30,372 nucleotides of DNA from Phycisphaerales bacterium UBA7812 (GCA_002480345.1 DLBY01000017.1:1604-31975), one strand, 5' to 3'. Counted from the first letter of the stretch, positions 8,705-17,592 are shown. A program made the numbers and translations. The notes: generated by a model from the sequence alone, not told the origin.

Positions 8705-11700
8705 TCAGGACACCCCGTCCGTGTCCTCGAACATCTTCCGCTTGAACGCCTCCTCGATCGGATAGACCGTGCGGATCTCCGCAGTCGGCTGGGGGAGGGT
8801 CACCGGGCCGTTGATGTAGATCTGGTGGTAGTCGCGGTGCTCGGTCCGCTCGGTCGTCGCCTCGCGGTGCCGGGCCATCCAGGCGTCGAGCACGGCCGCA
8901 TCTTGCTCCGGGTCGTCCGTCAGTGTGCGCCACACGACCAGCACGCGGGTGTCGTTCCCGTCATTCAGGATCCCCTCTACCCGCTGGAACTTGAACGCGC
9001 CCTCCGGGTCACGACGCAGGCGACCCTTGAGTTTCACACGGCCCATGGATTTCTGATCGTCGGGCTTACCCGTATCCTCATCGTGCTCGGCACGCTCGAA
9101 CTCAGCGCTGTACCGCTCGATCGGGCCGTAGGCGCTCACCCGCAGCCCGAGCAGGTAGTTGAAGGTCTCGACCAGGTCCACCCGGTGCCGCTTGATCTCG
9201 TCGTCGCCGGCGAGCTGGGCGTTGATCGCGTGCCCCCACGGGTCGCGGAAGATGTCCAGGTCGAGCAGGTGCGGCCCCATCTCCAGGTCGAGGGCGTAGC
9301 GGATCAGGGCGTCGGCCTCCTCGGCGGGCCGTCCGTCGAACATGCCGCCCGTCGGGGCCGGCAGGTTGTTCAGGGCGTCCTCGTAGGACTCGACGGCGAA
9401 GCACTTGACGAGGGCGGAGAGGCCTTGGTCATGAGCCTGGGCCTTGCCTTCTTTCCAATCAGGGCTGTAGATGATCTTCGCTGTTCGTGGCCGCAGGGCG
9501 TTGTCGTAGTGCGACCCCATCTCGACGAGCGCAAAGGGCCGCCGCCCCTTGCCCGCGCGTTGAAGATCCAGAACAGACTGCCCGGTAGTTCCGGAGCCCG
9601 CGAAGTAATCGATCACGCACTCGCCATCGGAGGCGACCATCTCGATGACCTCGCTGATGACAGTTTCATCCTTCGGGTAGCCAAAGTCGTCATTGCCCAT
9701 GACATGCCGAAGCCGCTTTGTTGCCGCTCGACCATCTTGGTAGAACACACTGTACGGTACTTGCTCTTCGTGTTCAACCAGATAGGACTTTCGGCAAGGT
9801 ACTGACTTCTCGTCTGGACCAAAGTGAATGAGCTCTTCATCGATACGGCGCTGCATCTCGTCAGGATTTGAGAATCGCCATCCCGCCGCGGGTACCTTGA
9901 CAGGCTTGCCCGTCACCGGATGCTTCACCTCGTACTTAGGGCCGCCGCCTCCCGGCCAAGAGATGTTGTCAGGGAAATAGATGCCCCGTTTGTCCACGAC
10001 GGAGTAGTGCTTGTGGGCCTTTGCCGGGTGGCTGTCGGGCAGGTCACGAAACCATTGCTTGAGACCCGCCGTCATTGCTTCGTAGTCGTCCTCGTGCTCT
10101 TTCTTGAGTCTGTCGTACTGGGCGTAGATGTCGTCAAGACCCTTCTTTCGCTGACGCCACTCGACCCCCATCGTCTTGAGGTACTCGCGATCAATCGCAT
10201 ACGACACGATGTACTCGTGCGACACCGACACAAGCTTGGAGTCGTTCTTTCGGCCGGCTGCCCACACCATGTCGGCTACGAAGTTGGACTCGCCGAGAAC
10301 AGCGTTCATTTGTTGGCGCAGATTCGCCTGCTCGTTCTCATCGATGGAGCAAAAGAACCCAGCGTCCTTTGTGACCATCGGGAGCGCGGCCGCGAGACGA
10401 TCGCAGATCATCGCACCCCAAGTTGACCGCTGATAGCCATCTTTGTAGACGAAACCGTCAGACCCGGTGTTGTACGGCGGGTCGATGTAGACACATTTCA
10501 CAGACCCTGCGTATGCCGGTACCAACAGCCGCAACGCCCCATAGTTTTCGCTCTGAATCAGGACCCCATCGGTCGCGGCATGAAGTGTCGCGGCGCCAGC
10601 GAGGACTTCCTCGCTCGCCAACAGCTCCGCCGTAAACGCTTCATCAAACAGCCGTGTGTCCACGACGAGCTTGTCGCAGGCGTCGAGGTAGGCCCGCGTG
10701 CCCCACTCGGCCCCGCCGAACAGCCTACCGGTATCGCCCTCGGGCTTGAACCCCAGCCGCTCCCACTCGGCCCACTGCTCGGCGTTCTCGGCGACGGTAT
10801 CGCGCAGCCGCTCGGGCACGCGGTCCACGGTGACGAGCCAGCTCGTGTTGAGCACGAACTTCTTCTTGAGCCACAGCTTCTTCTGGAAGTTCTCCAGCGC
10901 TTCGAGCAGCTCGATGACCTTCGACGCGACCCGCCGGATCGCCCGGACCCGCCCCTGCACCCGCTGGAGATGCGCGGCGGGCGCGGCGTCGAGATCGTCG
11001 AGGCGGACGACCTCGTTCTTGATATAGAAGTCGAGCTCGCGCCGGAGGAAGCCGCCCAGGTCCTTGTGGATGAAGTAGTCGAAGGTGTTGCGCGCGGTGA
11101 AGGCGTCGAGGTGCTTGCCGAGGAGGGTGCGGTCGGGTTTATCGGGCGTCGCGGCGGCGGCGGTGACGGCGTCCGTCCACTCGGCGGGGATGTGCTCGAT
11201 GGCCCGCTGCTCCGCGTCGGCGCAGAACTGCGTCCGCTCGTCGCCCTTCTTGGGCGATTTGTCCTTGGCGTAGTCGCCCCCGAAGATCGCAACCGCCCCG
11301 TCGGCGGCCCGCTCCTTCTCGGCCTCGCTCGGGGCCTTGAAGTGCATGCGGAAGGTCAGTGTGTCGCCCTCGGCAACGACAGGGCTGTCGTCCACGAGGA
11401 TGTACCGCCGCTTGGCCTCGTCGGGCTCCTTGTTGTTGCCGGTCTCCTGGGTGGCGTCCACGAGGGCGAATCGGACACGCCGGCCGTCCGGGAGCTTGAA
11501 TCGGTAGTCCTTGTGCCACTCGCCGGACTTGATGTAGTACTGGTCCTTGTTGGCCCAGTGGAGGGTGACCTCTTCGCCGGAATAGGGGATGGCGTAGGTG
11601 TCGCCCTTGTAGCGGCGCTGGGAGATGAAGTCGCCCTCGTCGTAGTAGCGGCTAAAGAAGGCGAGCAGGTGGTTGTAGATGTCGGCTTCGAGTTCCTCGC

Positions 11701-12049
11701 CGGTCTTGCCGCCGGCGGCGGCGAGCTTCTCGCGAAGATCCTTGACCCCGTCTGACGCCTCGATCTGTTCGTCCGAGAGCTTGGCCTTGCGGAGCCCGGC
11801 GATCATCTCATCCAGCTCAGCCTGCAACGCATCCGTCGCGCCCGCGCCGTGCTCGGTGAGGGTCTGTTTGACGACATCCTTGAGCTGCCGATCGAGGAAG
11901 TCGGTGACTTCCTTGTTCTTGGCCGCCATGATGCGGTAGATGCCGAAGTCGAGGTCGGACTTGTCGAGCTCGAACAGCTCGCGCAGCTTCGCCTTGAGCT
12001 TGTTGAAGCGGGTGTCGGTGATCGTCGGGGTGGCCTGCGTCGTACTCAT
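8705..12049 (-). CDS. Type III-like N6-adenine DNA methyltransferase (Mod), extra long
   Basis: This 1114-residue protein has the beta-class order of amino-methyltransferase motifs: catalytic DPPY (523-526, in VYIDPPYNTG) first and the AdoMet-binding FAGSGTTG (816-823) near the end of the domain. That is typical of type III Mod enzymes, which methylate adenine. A long N-terminal region (1 to about 480) includes LDFGIYRI near residue 33 and a helical coiled-looking segment at 360-400; a C-terminal extension of about 250 residues follows the catalytic domain. Normal Mod is about 600-700 residues, so the flanks probably recognise DNA or bind partners. The ATG overlaps the sigma-factor stop (ATGA), and the stop lies one base before Res. 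The methylase would protect host DNA while the helicase/nuclease genes attack unmodified DNA; target site not deducible. Confidence 0.9.
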   Translation of the reverse strand: MSTTQATPTITDTRFNKLKAKLRELFELDKSDLDFGIYRIMAAKNKEVTDFLDRQLKDVVKQTLTEHGAGATDALQAELDEMIAGLRKAKLSDEQIEASDGVKDLREKLAAAGGKTGEELEADIYNHLLAFFSRYYDEGDFISQRRYKGDTYAIPYSGEEVTLHWANKDQYYIKSGEWHKDYRFKLPDGRRVRFALVDATQETGNNKEPDEAKRRYILVDDSPVVAEGDTLTFRMHFKAPSEAEKERAADGAVAIFGGDYAKDKSPKKGDERTQFCADAEQRAIEHIPAEWTDAVTAAAATPDKPDRTLLGKHLDAFTARNTFDYFIHKDLGGFLRRELDFYIKNEVVRLDDLDAAPAAHLQRVQGRVRAIRRVASKVIELLEALENFQKKLWLKKKFVLNTSWLVTVDRVPERLRDTVAENAEQWAEWERLGFKPEGDTGRLFGGAEWGTRAYLDACDKLVVDTRLFDEAFTAELLASEEVLAGAATLHAATDGVLIQSENYGALRLLVPAYAGSVKCVYIDPPYNTGSDGFVYKDGYQRSTWGAMICDRLAAALPMVTKDAGFFCSIDENEQANLRQQMNAVLGESNFVADMVWAAGRKNDSKLVSVSHEYIVSYAIDREYLKTMGVEWRQRKKGLDDIYAQYDRLKKEHEDDYEAMTAGLKQWFRDLPDSHPAKAHKHYSVVDKRGIYFPDNISWPGGGGPKYEVKHPVTGKPVKVPAAGWRFSNPDEMQRRIDEELIHFGPDEKSVPCRKSYLVEHEEQVPYSVFYQDGRAATKRLRHVMGNDDFGYPKDETVISEVIEMVASDGECVIDYFAGSGTTGQSVLDLQRAGKGRRPFALVEMGSHYDNALRPRTAKIIYSPDWKEGKAQAHDQGLSALVKCFAVESYEDALNNLPAPTGGMFDGRPAEEADALIRYALDLEMGPHLLDLDIFRDPWGHAINAQLAGDDEIKRHRVDLVETFNYLLGLRVSAYGPIERYSAEFERAEHDEDTGKPDDQKSMGRVKLKGRLRRDPEGAFKFQRVEGILNDGNDTRVLVVWRTLTDDPEQDAAVLDAWMARHREATTERTEHRDYHQIYINGPVTLPQPTAEIRTVYPIEEAFKRKMFEDTDGVS

Positions 12050-12984
12050 ACCGCGATGGGTTCCTTGGGCTTAGGGTCCGGAAGTGTAAGGGTGGCGACC
12101 GGGACCGGCGGCGGGCCGTCCCACCCCTTGGCCACGAGTAGGGCCCGCAGGTTGGTCTCGGCGTTAATCTGTATCTGCCGGACGCGCTCCTTGGTCAGAC
12201 CGAGAAGCAATCCAATTTCTTCTAAAGTGTGCTCGCGTTGATCGCGCAGCCCATAGCGCTGTTCCAAGACGCTCCGCTCGCGAGGATCGAGATCATCCAA
12301 AGCCGCGTGCAGGGCGGCAAGGGCCTCGGCGACGATGATGGGCTCACTTGGGCAATACCGGGGCGTTGTGAGTTCGAGGTCTCGGGTCAGAGGTTCCCAC
12401 GCGACAAGGGCATGGACCTTTCGCAGCAGTTCGTACTCGCCCGTGTCGATCAGGCGCTCTCGAAGATCGAACCAATCCGATGGCGTGAGCGTCCGGTCAA
12501 CCTCCATGCGGAACGCGATGTACTTGGGGTAGACATTCGGGGGCAGGGCGACAAAGAAACGGAGTCGGCAGACCTGCCGCTGCATCTCGCGCCAGATGGC
12601 GGCGTAGGCGTAGGTCGAGAACTCAAGCAGCCGCTCCGGATCGAATCGTTTGATCGCCCGTGGCATCGCGAGCTGAGCCCCCTGGATCAGATCCGCGACG
12701 ATCTGAGGCCGGACTCGGAGCCTGTTTGCCGCGGTATAGGTCAGGCGAGCGTTCCCCTCCCACACGAGCTGTGTCGCTTCGGTGTCGTCCGCCTGCGCTT
12801 TCTGGATGAGCCGGGTCTTCGTGAGGTAGCCGACCGGTGTGTGCTTTGGGAGCGTGATCTCATCGGCTGTGGCCGCCATGGCGAAGTAGCTGCGACGCCG
12901 GCGTGCGCGCGGGCGCTTCGGCGCGGGCGTCGTCGCCGCTGTCTGCTCCACTCCGATGGTGCCTTGGGAGAACTCCTCGCGCAC
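12046..12984 (-). CDS. Sigma-70-family sigma factor encoded in the defence operon
   Basis: The 312-residue product has a region-2-like segment (about 70-140: NARLTYTAANRL, DLIQGAQLAMPRAIKRFDP, FSTYAYAAIWREMQRQV) and a clear region 4 (about 230-282: LDDLDPRERSVLEQRYGL, then EEIGLLLGLTKERVRQIQ). These bind the RNA polymerase core and the -10/-35 elements. I place the start at the GTG at 12984: it lies two bases after the SNF2 stop and has GGGAGG at 12995-13000 ten bases upstream. A TTG at 13002 in the same frame is the alternative. An Arg-rich N-terminus (PKRPRARRRR) precedes region 2. The stop overlaps the methylase ATG. Role inferred: either directs polymerase to the island's own promoters, or a sigma-derived DNA-binding subunit of the complex. 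Confidence 0.85.
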   Translation of the reverse strand: MREEFSQGTIGVEQTAATTPAPKRPRARRRRSYFAMAATADEITLPKHTPVGYLTKTRLIQKAQADDTEATQLVWEGNARLTYTAANRLRVRPQIVADLIQGAQLAMPRAIKRFDPERLLEFSTYAYAAIWREMQRQVCRLRFFVALPPNVYPKYIAFRMEVDRTLTPSDWFDLRERLIDTGEYELLRKVHALVAWEPLTRDLELTTPRYCPSEPIIVAEALAALHAALDDLDPRERSVLEQRYGLRDQREHTLEEIGLLLGLTKERVRQIQINAETNLRALLVAKGWDGPPPVPVATLTLPDPKPKEPIAV

Positions 12985-12986
12985 GG

Positions 12987-15866
12987 CTATCGAACCTCCC
13001 AACGAGCGAGGAAGATCCGATGCACGCGTGCATCCTGTGACGCCCGCTGCACGAGCTCGGCGATCAGGTTCTTTCGCTGGACTTCAACTTCATCTTCGAG
13101 ATCGAAGATGGCTCTGCGTTGGCGACGCTGCTTACGTTCGAGCTGGGCGACGCGCTCCTCGGCTTCTTGCCGGAGCTGCATCGTCTCAGCTTGCTCCGCA
13201 GACCGCCGGGCAGCGCGGAGCGACTTCTTGATCTGATCAAGCTCAAGCTCCGCCCCCTTGATCTTGTCATCCGCCCACTGATTGATCTGAACCTGCATCT
13301 GCTTGAGGCGAGCGTTGGAATTGTCGGCTGCACGGGACATGGTCGCGCGGGCGAGGGTATCGGCGTCGCCGTCAAGTCTCTTAAGAACCTCCGGAGGGCA
13401 CTGTCCTGCGCCGGGATGTTCAGCGCCGGGTACATCCATCAGCCTCTGCAGAATCTCCTGGTCCACATTCGTGCCATCGTTCGTGACCGCGGTCAGAAGC
13501 AGATACTGCTCTCGATCGTCGCTGTGATAGTCAAGCAGCTCCAAGACCATCCACCCGCGATGGCCGACCAGTGGTTCGAGCATGCTGACCCGTCGCGGGT
13601 GTGCTGTGACATCGAAGACGACGGTCGCCGCATCAAAGTCCTGCGACTTGGCCGCGCCTGTCAGCCACTCACCGAGCGGGCTTGACAGTCGGAGCAGGTG
13701 TGCTTCGGTTGCGGCGTAGTCCTCGTCTGTCCGCGCTGCTGAGATCAATCGGTATCGCCCGTCCGGAATACTCGGCTCAGGCGGCTCGAGGAGCTCGAAC
13801 TCAAGACTGGGCTCATCAAAACGGGCGCGCCCATCAAGCCCCCATCGTGCCAATTTCCAGAATCGCTCGCCGACCCGGTCGAGCGCGTCCTTGGCGTGCT
13901 CGCTGCGAAGCTTGAGCCGATCGTGGACATCGGCGTCGAAGTGCTCGAAGAGCTGCTTCTGGGCCTCGGTCATCTTCTGCGAGATGGTCTCTTCGAGCTC
14001 CCGCTGAAGCTCATTGAACGCGGCTTCGATCTCGGCATCGCTGCGGCATGTCTTGAGTATGTCGTACACGCGCTTCTCAAAGTCAACGCCGTCCTCGATC
14101 GCCCCGAGCACTTCGTCGGATGCCCCGAAGAGGCCGTCAAAAAGACTGAACTTCTGCTGGAGCAAGTCATGCACACGCCGATCGGCGAGATTGTCCTGGG
14201 ACAGGAAGTTGACCACGATGACATCGTGTTTCTGCCCGTAGCGGTGACAACGTCCGATCCGTTGTTCGACACGCTGCGGGTTCCACGGCAGGTCGTAGTT
14301 GACCACGAGCGAGCAGAACTGAAGGTTGACGCCCTCCGCCGCGGCCTCGGTGGCGAGGAGGATCTCCCCGTGATCGCGGAACTCCTCAATCAGCGCCGAG
14401 CGGATGTCCACGGCTTTCGACCCGGTCAGTTTGTCGGTTCCCGCGTGCTTATTCGTGTACCGTTCGTACGCCAACTTGGCGGTGGGGTGCGTGTTAGACC
14501 CGTTGAAGGTCACAACCTTGCCCGCGTATCCATTGGCTTCGAGGTAGGACGCCAAGAAAGCCTGGGTCTTGCGGCTCTCGGTGAAGATCAGCGCCTTCCG
14601 TTTCGCGCCGAGGTCCGCAAGGCGATCGAATGCTGCTTCGAGCCCGCTGAGAAGAGCCTTGGACTTGCTGTCCGACTGAATGCGTTCCGCACGCCGGATG
14701 AGGGCGTCGAGGGTCTCTAGTTCGTCTGCGAGCAATCGCCCCTGAATCGCCGGGCTGGTCAGTGCATCGATGTCGTTCTCTTCGATGTGATCCAGGAGGC
14801 TTTCGATATCGAAATCGTCGTCGAGCGTGAACTCATCGAGTATCGCCTCGTCACCATCCGTGTCGAGGCCATCGCGGATCGCGATAAGCCGGCGTCGCAT
14901 AGTGCCGAGTGTGCTCGCGAGCGCCTGCGGTGAAGAGGCGAGCGTCTTGAAGAGGATCATCTCGATTAGCTGCCGCTGCCGCTGGGGAAACGCGAAGCTG
15001 ATCTCGCGGGTCATGAAGTCCATGACATCACGGTGGAGCTGTTTCTCCTCTTCAGTCTGCGCGAACGGATGCGTGAGAGCCTGCCGTTTCGTGTAGTTGA
15101 TGTACGCACAGTCACGGCGGAGCGTGCGTTTGCACACTTGGCCTAGTCGGGCTCGCAGCTCCTGGATATCGCCACCAGCGTTGCAGTACCGGGTCTGAAA
15201 CGCACTCTTGTCGCCGAACACATGGTCACCAATGAGCCACCCAAGGCCGTACAGCTCCAGCAAGCTGTTCTGCAAGGGTGTGGCGGTAAGCAGCACCTTC
15301 TGGCGGAGCTCGAAGGCCCATCGGATCGCTTGTCCGCCCTTCCGGCTCGGCTGGTAGGCGTTTCGGAGCTTGTGTGCCTCGTCGAGAACAACCAGATCGA
15401 AGGGTGTAGCGCGGAGATCGTCCTTCATTCGCGGCACAAACCCGTAGGACACGATGACGATCTTGCCGCAGTCGAACGGGTTGGGGTATCCCTCGGCTTG
15501 AAGCTGGCGGTAGGCACGCCGATCAATGACCACAGACGGCAACGCAAACTTTTCTTCGAGCTCCGTCTGCCACTGTTTGCGAATGTGCGCTGGGCACACC
15601 ACAATCAGCTTGCGTCGTCGCTCAGCCCATCGCTGACAGAGCACGAGCCCGGCCTCGATTGTTTTCCCAAGGCCAACCTCATCTGCAAGGATGACCCCCT
15701 TCTGAAGCGGGTTCGACAACGCGAATAGCGCGGCCTCAACCTGGTGTGGGTTGAGATCGACTTTTGAGTCAAACAGAGTGGTGCTCAGTCGATCGAACTC
15801 GCCAACAGAACCGAGTCGAGTCAACTCGTGGGCGTAGTAGCACGCTTGATGGGAAGAGACAGTCAT
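12987..15866 (-). CDS. SNF2/RapA-like helicase-type ATPase
   Basis: The 959-residue protein has an SNF2-family motor: Walker A DEVGLGKT (62-69), CPAHIRKQW, Walker B DEAH (162-165) followed by KLRNAY, LLTATPLQN motif III, and a C-terminal lobe with ALIFTESRKT, ATEAAAEGVNLQ and QRIGRCHRYGQ. The last about 130 residues are a long charged coiled coil rich in Lys, Arg, Glu and Gln. Such proteins translocate on double-stranded DNA without unwinding it; relatives occur in DISARM (DrmD) and other phage-defence operons. I chose ATG 15866 because it overlaps the HTH stop as ATGA and follows an AAGGCGG-like site; ten in-frame codons lie further upstream. Family assignment is confident; pairing with the methylase suggests a role in sensing or moving on unmodified DNA. 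Confidence 0.9.
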   Translation of the reverse strand: MTVSSHQACYYAHELTRLGSVGEFDRLSTTLFDSKVDLNPHQVEAALFALSNPLQKGVILADEVGLGKTIEAGLVLCQRWAERRRKLIVVCPAHIRKQWQTELEEKFALPSVVIDRRAYRQLQAEGYPNPFDCGKIVIVSYGFVPRMKDDLRATPFDLVVLDEAHKLRNAYQPSRKGGQAIRWAFELRQKVLLTATPLQNSLLELYGLGWLIGDHVFGDKSAFQTRYCNAGGDIQELRARLGQVCKRTLRRDCAYINYTKRQALTHPFAQTEEEKQLHRDVMDFMTREISFAFPQRQRQLIEMILFKTLASSPQALASTLGTMRRRLIAIRDGLDTDGDEAILDEFTLDDDFDIESLLDHIEENDIDALTSPAIQGRLLADELETLDALIRRAERIQSDSKSKALLSGLEAAFDRLADLGAKRKALIFTESRKTQAFLASYLEANGYAGKVVTFNGSNTHPTAKLAYERYTNKHAGTDKLTGSKAVDIRSALIEEFRDHGEILLATEAAAEGVNLQFCSLVVNYDLPWNPQRVEQRIGRCHRYGQKHDVIVVNFLSQDNLADRRVHDLLQQKFSLFDGLFGASDEVLGAIEDGVDFEKRVYDILKTCRSDAEIEAAFNELQRELEETISQKMTEAQKQLFEHFDADVHDRLKLRSEHAKDALDRVGERFWKLARWGLDGRARFDEPSLEFELLEPPEPSIPDGRYRLISAARTDEDYAATEAHLLRLSSPLGEWLTGAAKSQDFDAATVVFDVTAHPRRVSMLEPLVGHRGWMVLELLDYHSDDREQYLLLTAVTNDGTNVDQEILQRLMDVPGAEHPGAGQCPPEVLKRLDGDADTLARATMSRAADNSNARLKQMQVQINQWADDKIKGAELELDQIKKSLRAARRSAEQAETMQLRQEAEERVAQLERKQRRQRRAIFDLEDEVEVQRKNLIAELVQRASQDARVHRIFLARWEVR
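12995..13000 (-). promoter_or_regulatory. Ribosome binding site deciding the sigma-factor start
   Basis: GGGAGG on the minus strand lies inside the last codons of the SNF2 gene, ten bases before the GTG at 12984. It lies within the open frame if TTG 13002 were used, so it favours the GTG start. Confidence 0.5.
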
Positions 15867-16078
15867 GGCTCGCCGCCTTCTCGCCCGCGCAGCCACTCAT
15901 CGATGACCTGCTTCCTGAACCGCCAGTGCTTGCCCACCTTCTGTCCTGGCACCTTGCCCTCCTGAGCGAGCTTGTAGAGCGTGGACCGCGAGAGCTGCAG
16001 GTACGAACAAAGCTGCTCGATCGTCATGACGTCGGGTAGTGGGTCGGAAGCGTGTTTGGCCGGGCCGTGGCGGGGCAT
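15863..16078 (-). CDS. Small excisionase/MerR-type HTH DNA-binding protein
   Basis: The 71-residue protein is almost only a winged HTH of the excisionase/AlpA kind: MTIEQLCSYLQLSRSTLYKL, then GKVPGQKVGKHWRFRKQVID. It heads the tightly coupled part of the operon, and its stop overlaps the SNF2 start. No Shine-Dalgarno sequence is visible before ATG 16078, and the predicted -10 element lies only about 7 bases upstream, so translation may be leaderless; an internal ATG (residue 18) is an alternative. It most likely regulates the operon, perhaps through the AACTGA repeats just upstream. Proteins of this type also act as recombination directionality factors, but it is about 5 kb from the integrase, so regulation is the better guess. 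Confidence 0.85.
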   Translation of the reverse strand: MPRHGPAKHASDPLPDVMTIEQLCSYLQLSRSTLYKLAQEGKVPGQKVGKHWRFRKQVIDEWLRGREGGEP

Positions 16079-16084
16079 CGGCAG

Positions 16085-16114
16085 ATTGTATCAGTTATTG
16101 TCAGTTGGCGTCGA
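16085..16114 (-). promoter_or_regulatory. Predicted promoter with tandem AACTGA operator repeats
   Basis: On the minus strand TCGACG (16109-16114) and TACAAT (16085-16090) are separated by 18 bases and resemble -35 and -10 elements. Two AACTGA copies (16101-16106 and 16091-16096) lie in the spacer exactly 10 bp apart, one helical turn. The predicted transcript would start at or next to the HTH ATG. This is pattern evidence only. Confidence 0.45.
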
Positions 16115-16129
16115 GAGGCGAGGCAGGAA

Positions 16130-17575
16130 CTACGACCTGGATTGCAGTGCCCGGAGCACCCGCACCATCGCGATCGTGTCCAGCTTGCAGTACTCCAACA
16201 GCGCGCCCCGGACGGCCTGGATCTCTTCATCGGTCGCGTCCCCCAACGCGAGCTTGGCGAAGGCTGCCACCGCCGCGCTGCCGTCACCGATGTCGAGTTC
16301 GGCGTAGCTCAGGTCGGGCGCGAGCACCGGAAGCACAACCTTGATGCTTGACCGGCCACTGAAGTTCGGATGCACCAAGCCTCTCCGCACGACAGGTTCG
16401 AGGTCGAAGAGCTTCGCTTCCAGGCCCGCGAGTTCAGTTGCGTAGGCAGGTAGGAGGCTGGCGAGCCCTCTGATTTGAGTCTTCTCGAATGAGCTGTAGA
16501 CCACGACAGACCCGCACCCGGAAGTGTCGCGGATCAACCTGGCCGTGAGTTCCTCGCGGCAGTCGCGGGTGTGGTCAGCCAAGTACTCCCGGTGCGCCAG
16601 CTCGCTGCCGGGCGACGCTTCAACATGGAGCGAGTACTGGGTCACGAGCTGCTCGTGCGGCGCAACATCGGGATAGAGCGGCACCGCAGTCATGAGCGTC
16701 TCGAAGTCGAGATAGCCGACCGGCCATACGACCGAGTCCAATGCCGCCCGAATCACCGCCGCGTCGATCTGCGGGTTCTTGGTCCGGATCGCGGTCGCGG
16801 CCTTCTGTTGCGACTGGCTGAGCTTGAAGTCCGACGGAATCGCGGAGATCCGTGTCACGCCCATCGCGGTCAACTCGGTGAACTTGTTCTCGCGGAGGTA
16901 TGGGAGTTGGAAGATGGGGTCGGAGATCCCCACGCCCACGCACCGATCTGCAAAGTACTCGCAGGCCCGACATTCCCAGCACCAATGCGGGCTCGGCCTA
17001 CTACGCCGGAGTAGCAGCGGAGCGATCTGATCCCACAGCCGGTTGTACTCGTCGGCCATCGGCAACACAACAGCGGTGTGATCGGTGACGACGAACAGCT
17101 CAGTATCCGGCATGCCGAGCCGCCAGTCGCGGTTCATCAGCACCAACTCGCAGCCCTTGACGGGCAGGCCGGAACGCCGGGCCACCATCACGGTGTACGC
17201 GAGATCCTCAAGGTGCTCGTCCTTGGGGCCGTCCTCGTTGAACAGGCTCGACTTGATCTCACCGACGACCCAACCGCCCTTGACGCGATGGATCCAGTCC
17301 GCCCGGGCGGTGTACCCATCAACCGTGAACGCGGCCTCAATGATGACATTGACGGCATGATCGAGGATCAGTCGCTTCGTCTTCTCGATCGAGCCCGCGA
17401 ACACACCGTTCGGGTGCAGGCTCTGAGCACGCCGGTGGACATCCTGCCCCTCCTGCATGCGGAGCAAGTCGGCCGGCGTCGGTATGCCGCCCGACTCACG
17501 CATGCCGAACCACGCTCGGGTGTTGCAACCGAGTGCAGTCAAGAAATCGTGCTTTGTAACGGTTCGCGTCGGCAT
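16130..17575 (-). CDS. DUF2779 protein: Cas4/RecB-like nuclease joined to a DEDD-like exonuclease domain
   Basis: The 481-residue protein has two nuclease-like halves. The N-terminal half resembles Cas4/AddB: C17 in LGCNTRAWF, H47, D93, then VVGEIKSS giving E106-x-K108, and a cysteine group C202-C205-C212, which with C17 could hold a 4Fe-4S cluster. The C-terminal half matches DUF2779, which has RNase H/DnaQ-like features: VGYLDFET (D290-x-E292), VVYSSFEKT (around 358-366) and YCKLDT (D466). Known or inferred role: processing of DNA ends or single strands. It lies 17 bases after the 367-aa gene and 51 bases before the HTH gene on the same strand, so it may share transcripts with both. No strong ribosome site precedes ATG 17575. 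DUF2779 is a fairly confident call; Fe-S binding is inferred. Confidence 0.8.
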   Translation of the reverse strand: MPTRTVTKHDFLTALGCNTRAWFGMRESGGIPTPADLLRMQEGQDVHRRAQSLHPNGVFAGSIEKTKRLILDHAVNVIIEAAFTVDGYTARADWIHRVKGGWVVGEIKSSLFNEDGPKDEHLEDLAYTVMVARRSGLPVKGCELVLMNRDWRLGMPDTELFVVTDHTAVVLPMADEYNRLWDQIAPLLLRRSRPSPHWCWECRACEYFADRCVGVGISDPIFQLPYLRENKFTELTAMGVTRISAIPSDFKLSQSQQKAATAIRTKNPQIDAAVIRAALDSVVWPVGYLDFETLMTAVPLYPDVAPHEQLVTQYSLHVEASPGSELAHREYLADHTRDCREELTARLIRDTSGCGSVVVYSSFEKTQIRGLASLLPAYATELAGLEAKLFDLEPVVRRGLVHPNFSGRSSIKVVLPVLAPDLSYAELDIGDGSAAVAAFAKLALGDATDEEIQAVRGALLEYCKLDTIAMVRVLRALQSRS

Positions 17576-17592
17576 CGATGCTCAACGGTATG

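Noticed and set aside
7141..8745. Plus-strand open frame of 534 codons opposite the Res gene
   Set aside because: Antisense of a gene with clear Walker and nuclease motifs; no domain of its own.
8360..9805. Plus-strand open frame of 481 codons across the Res/Mod junction
   Set aside because: Antisense shadow; His/Val/Leu-rich, no recognisable motif.
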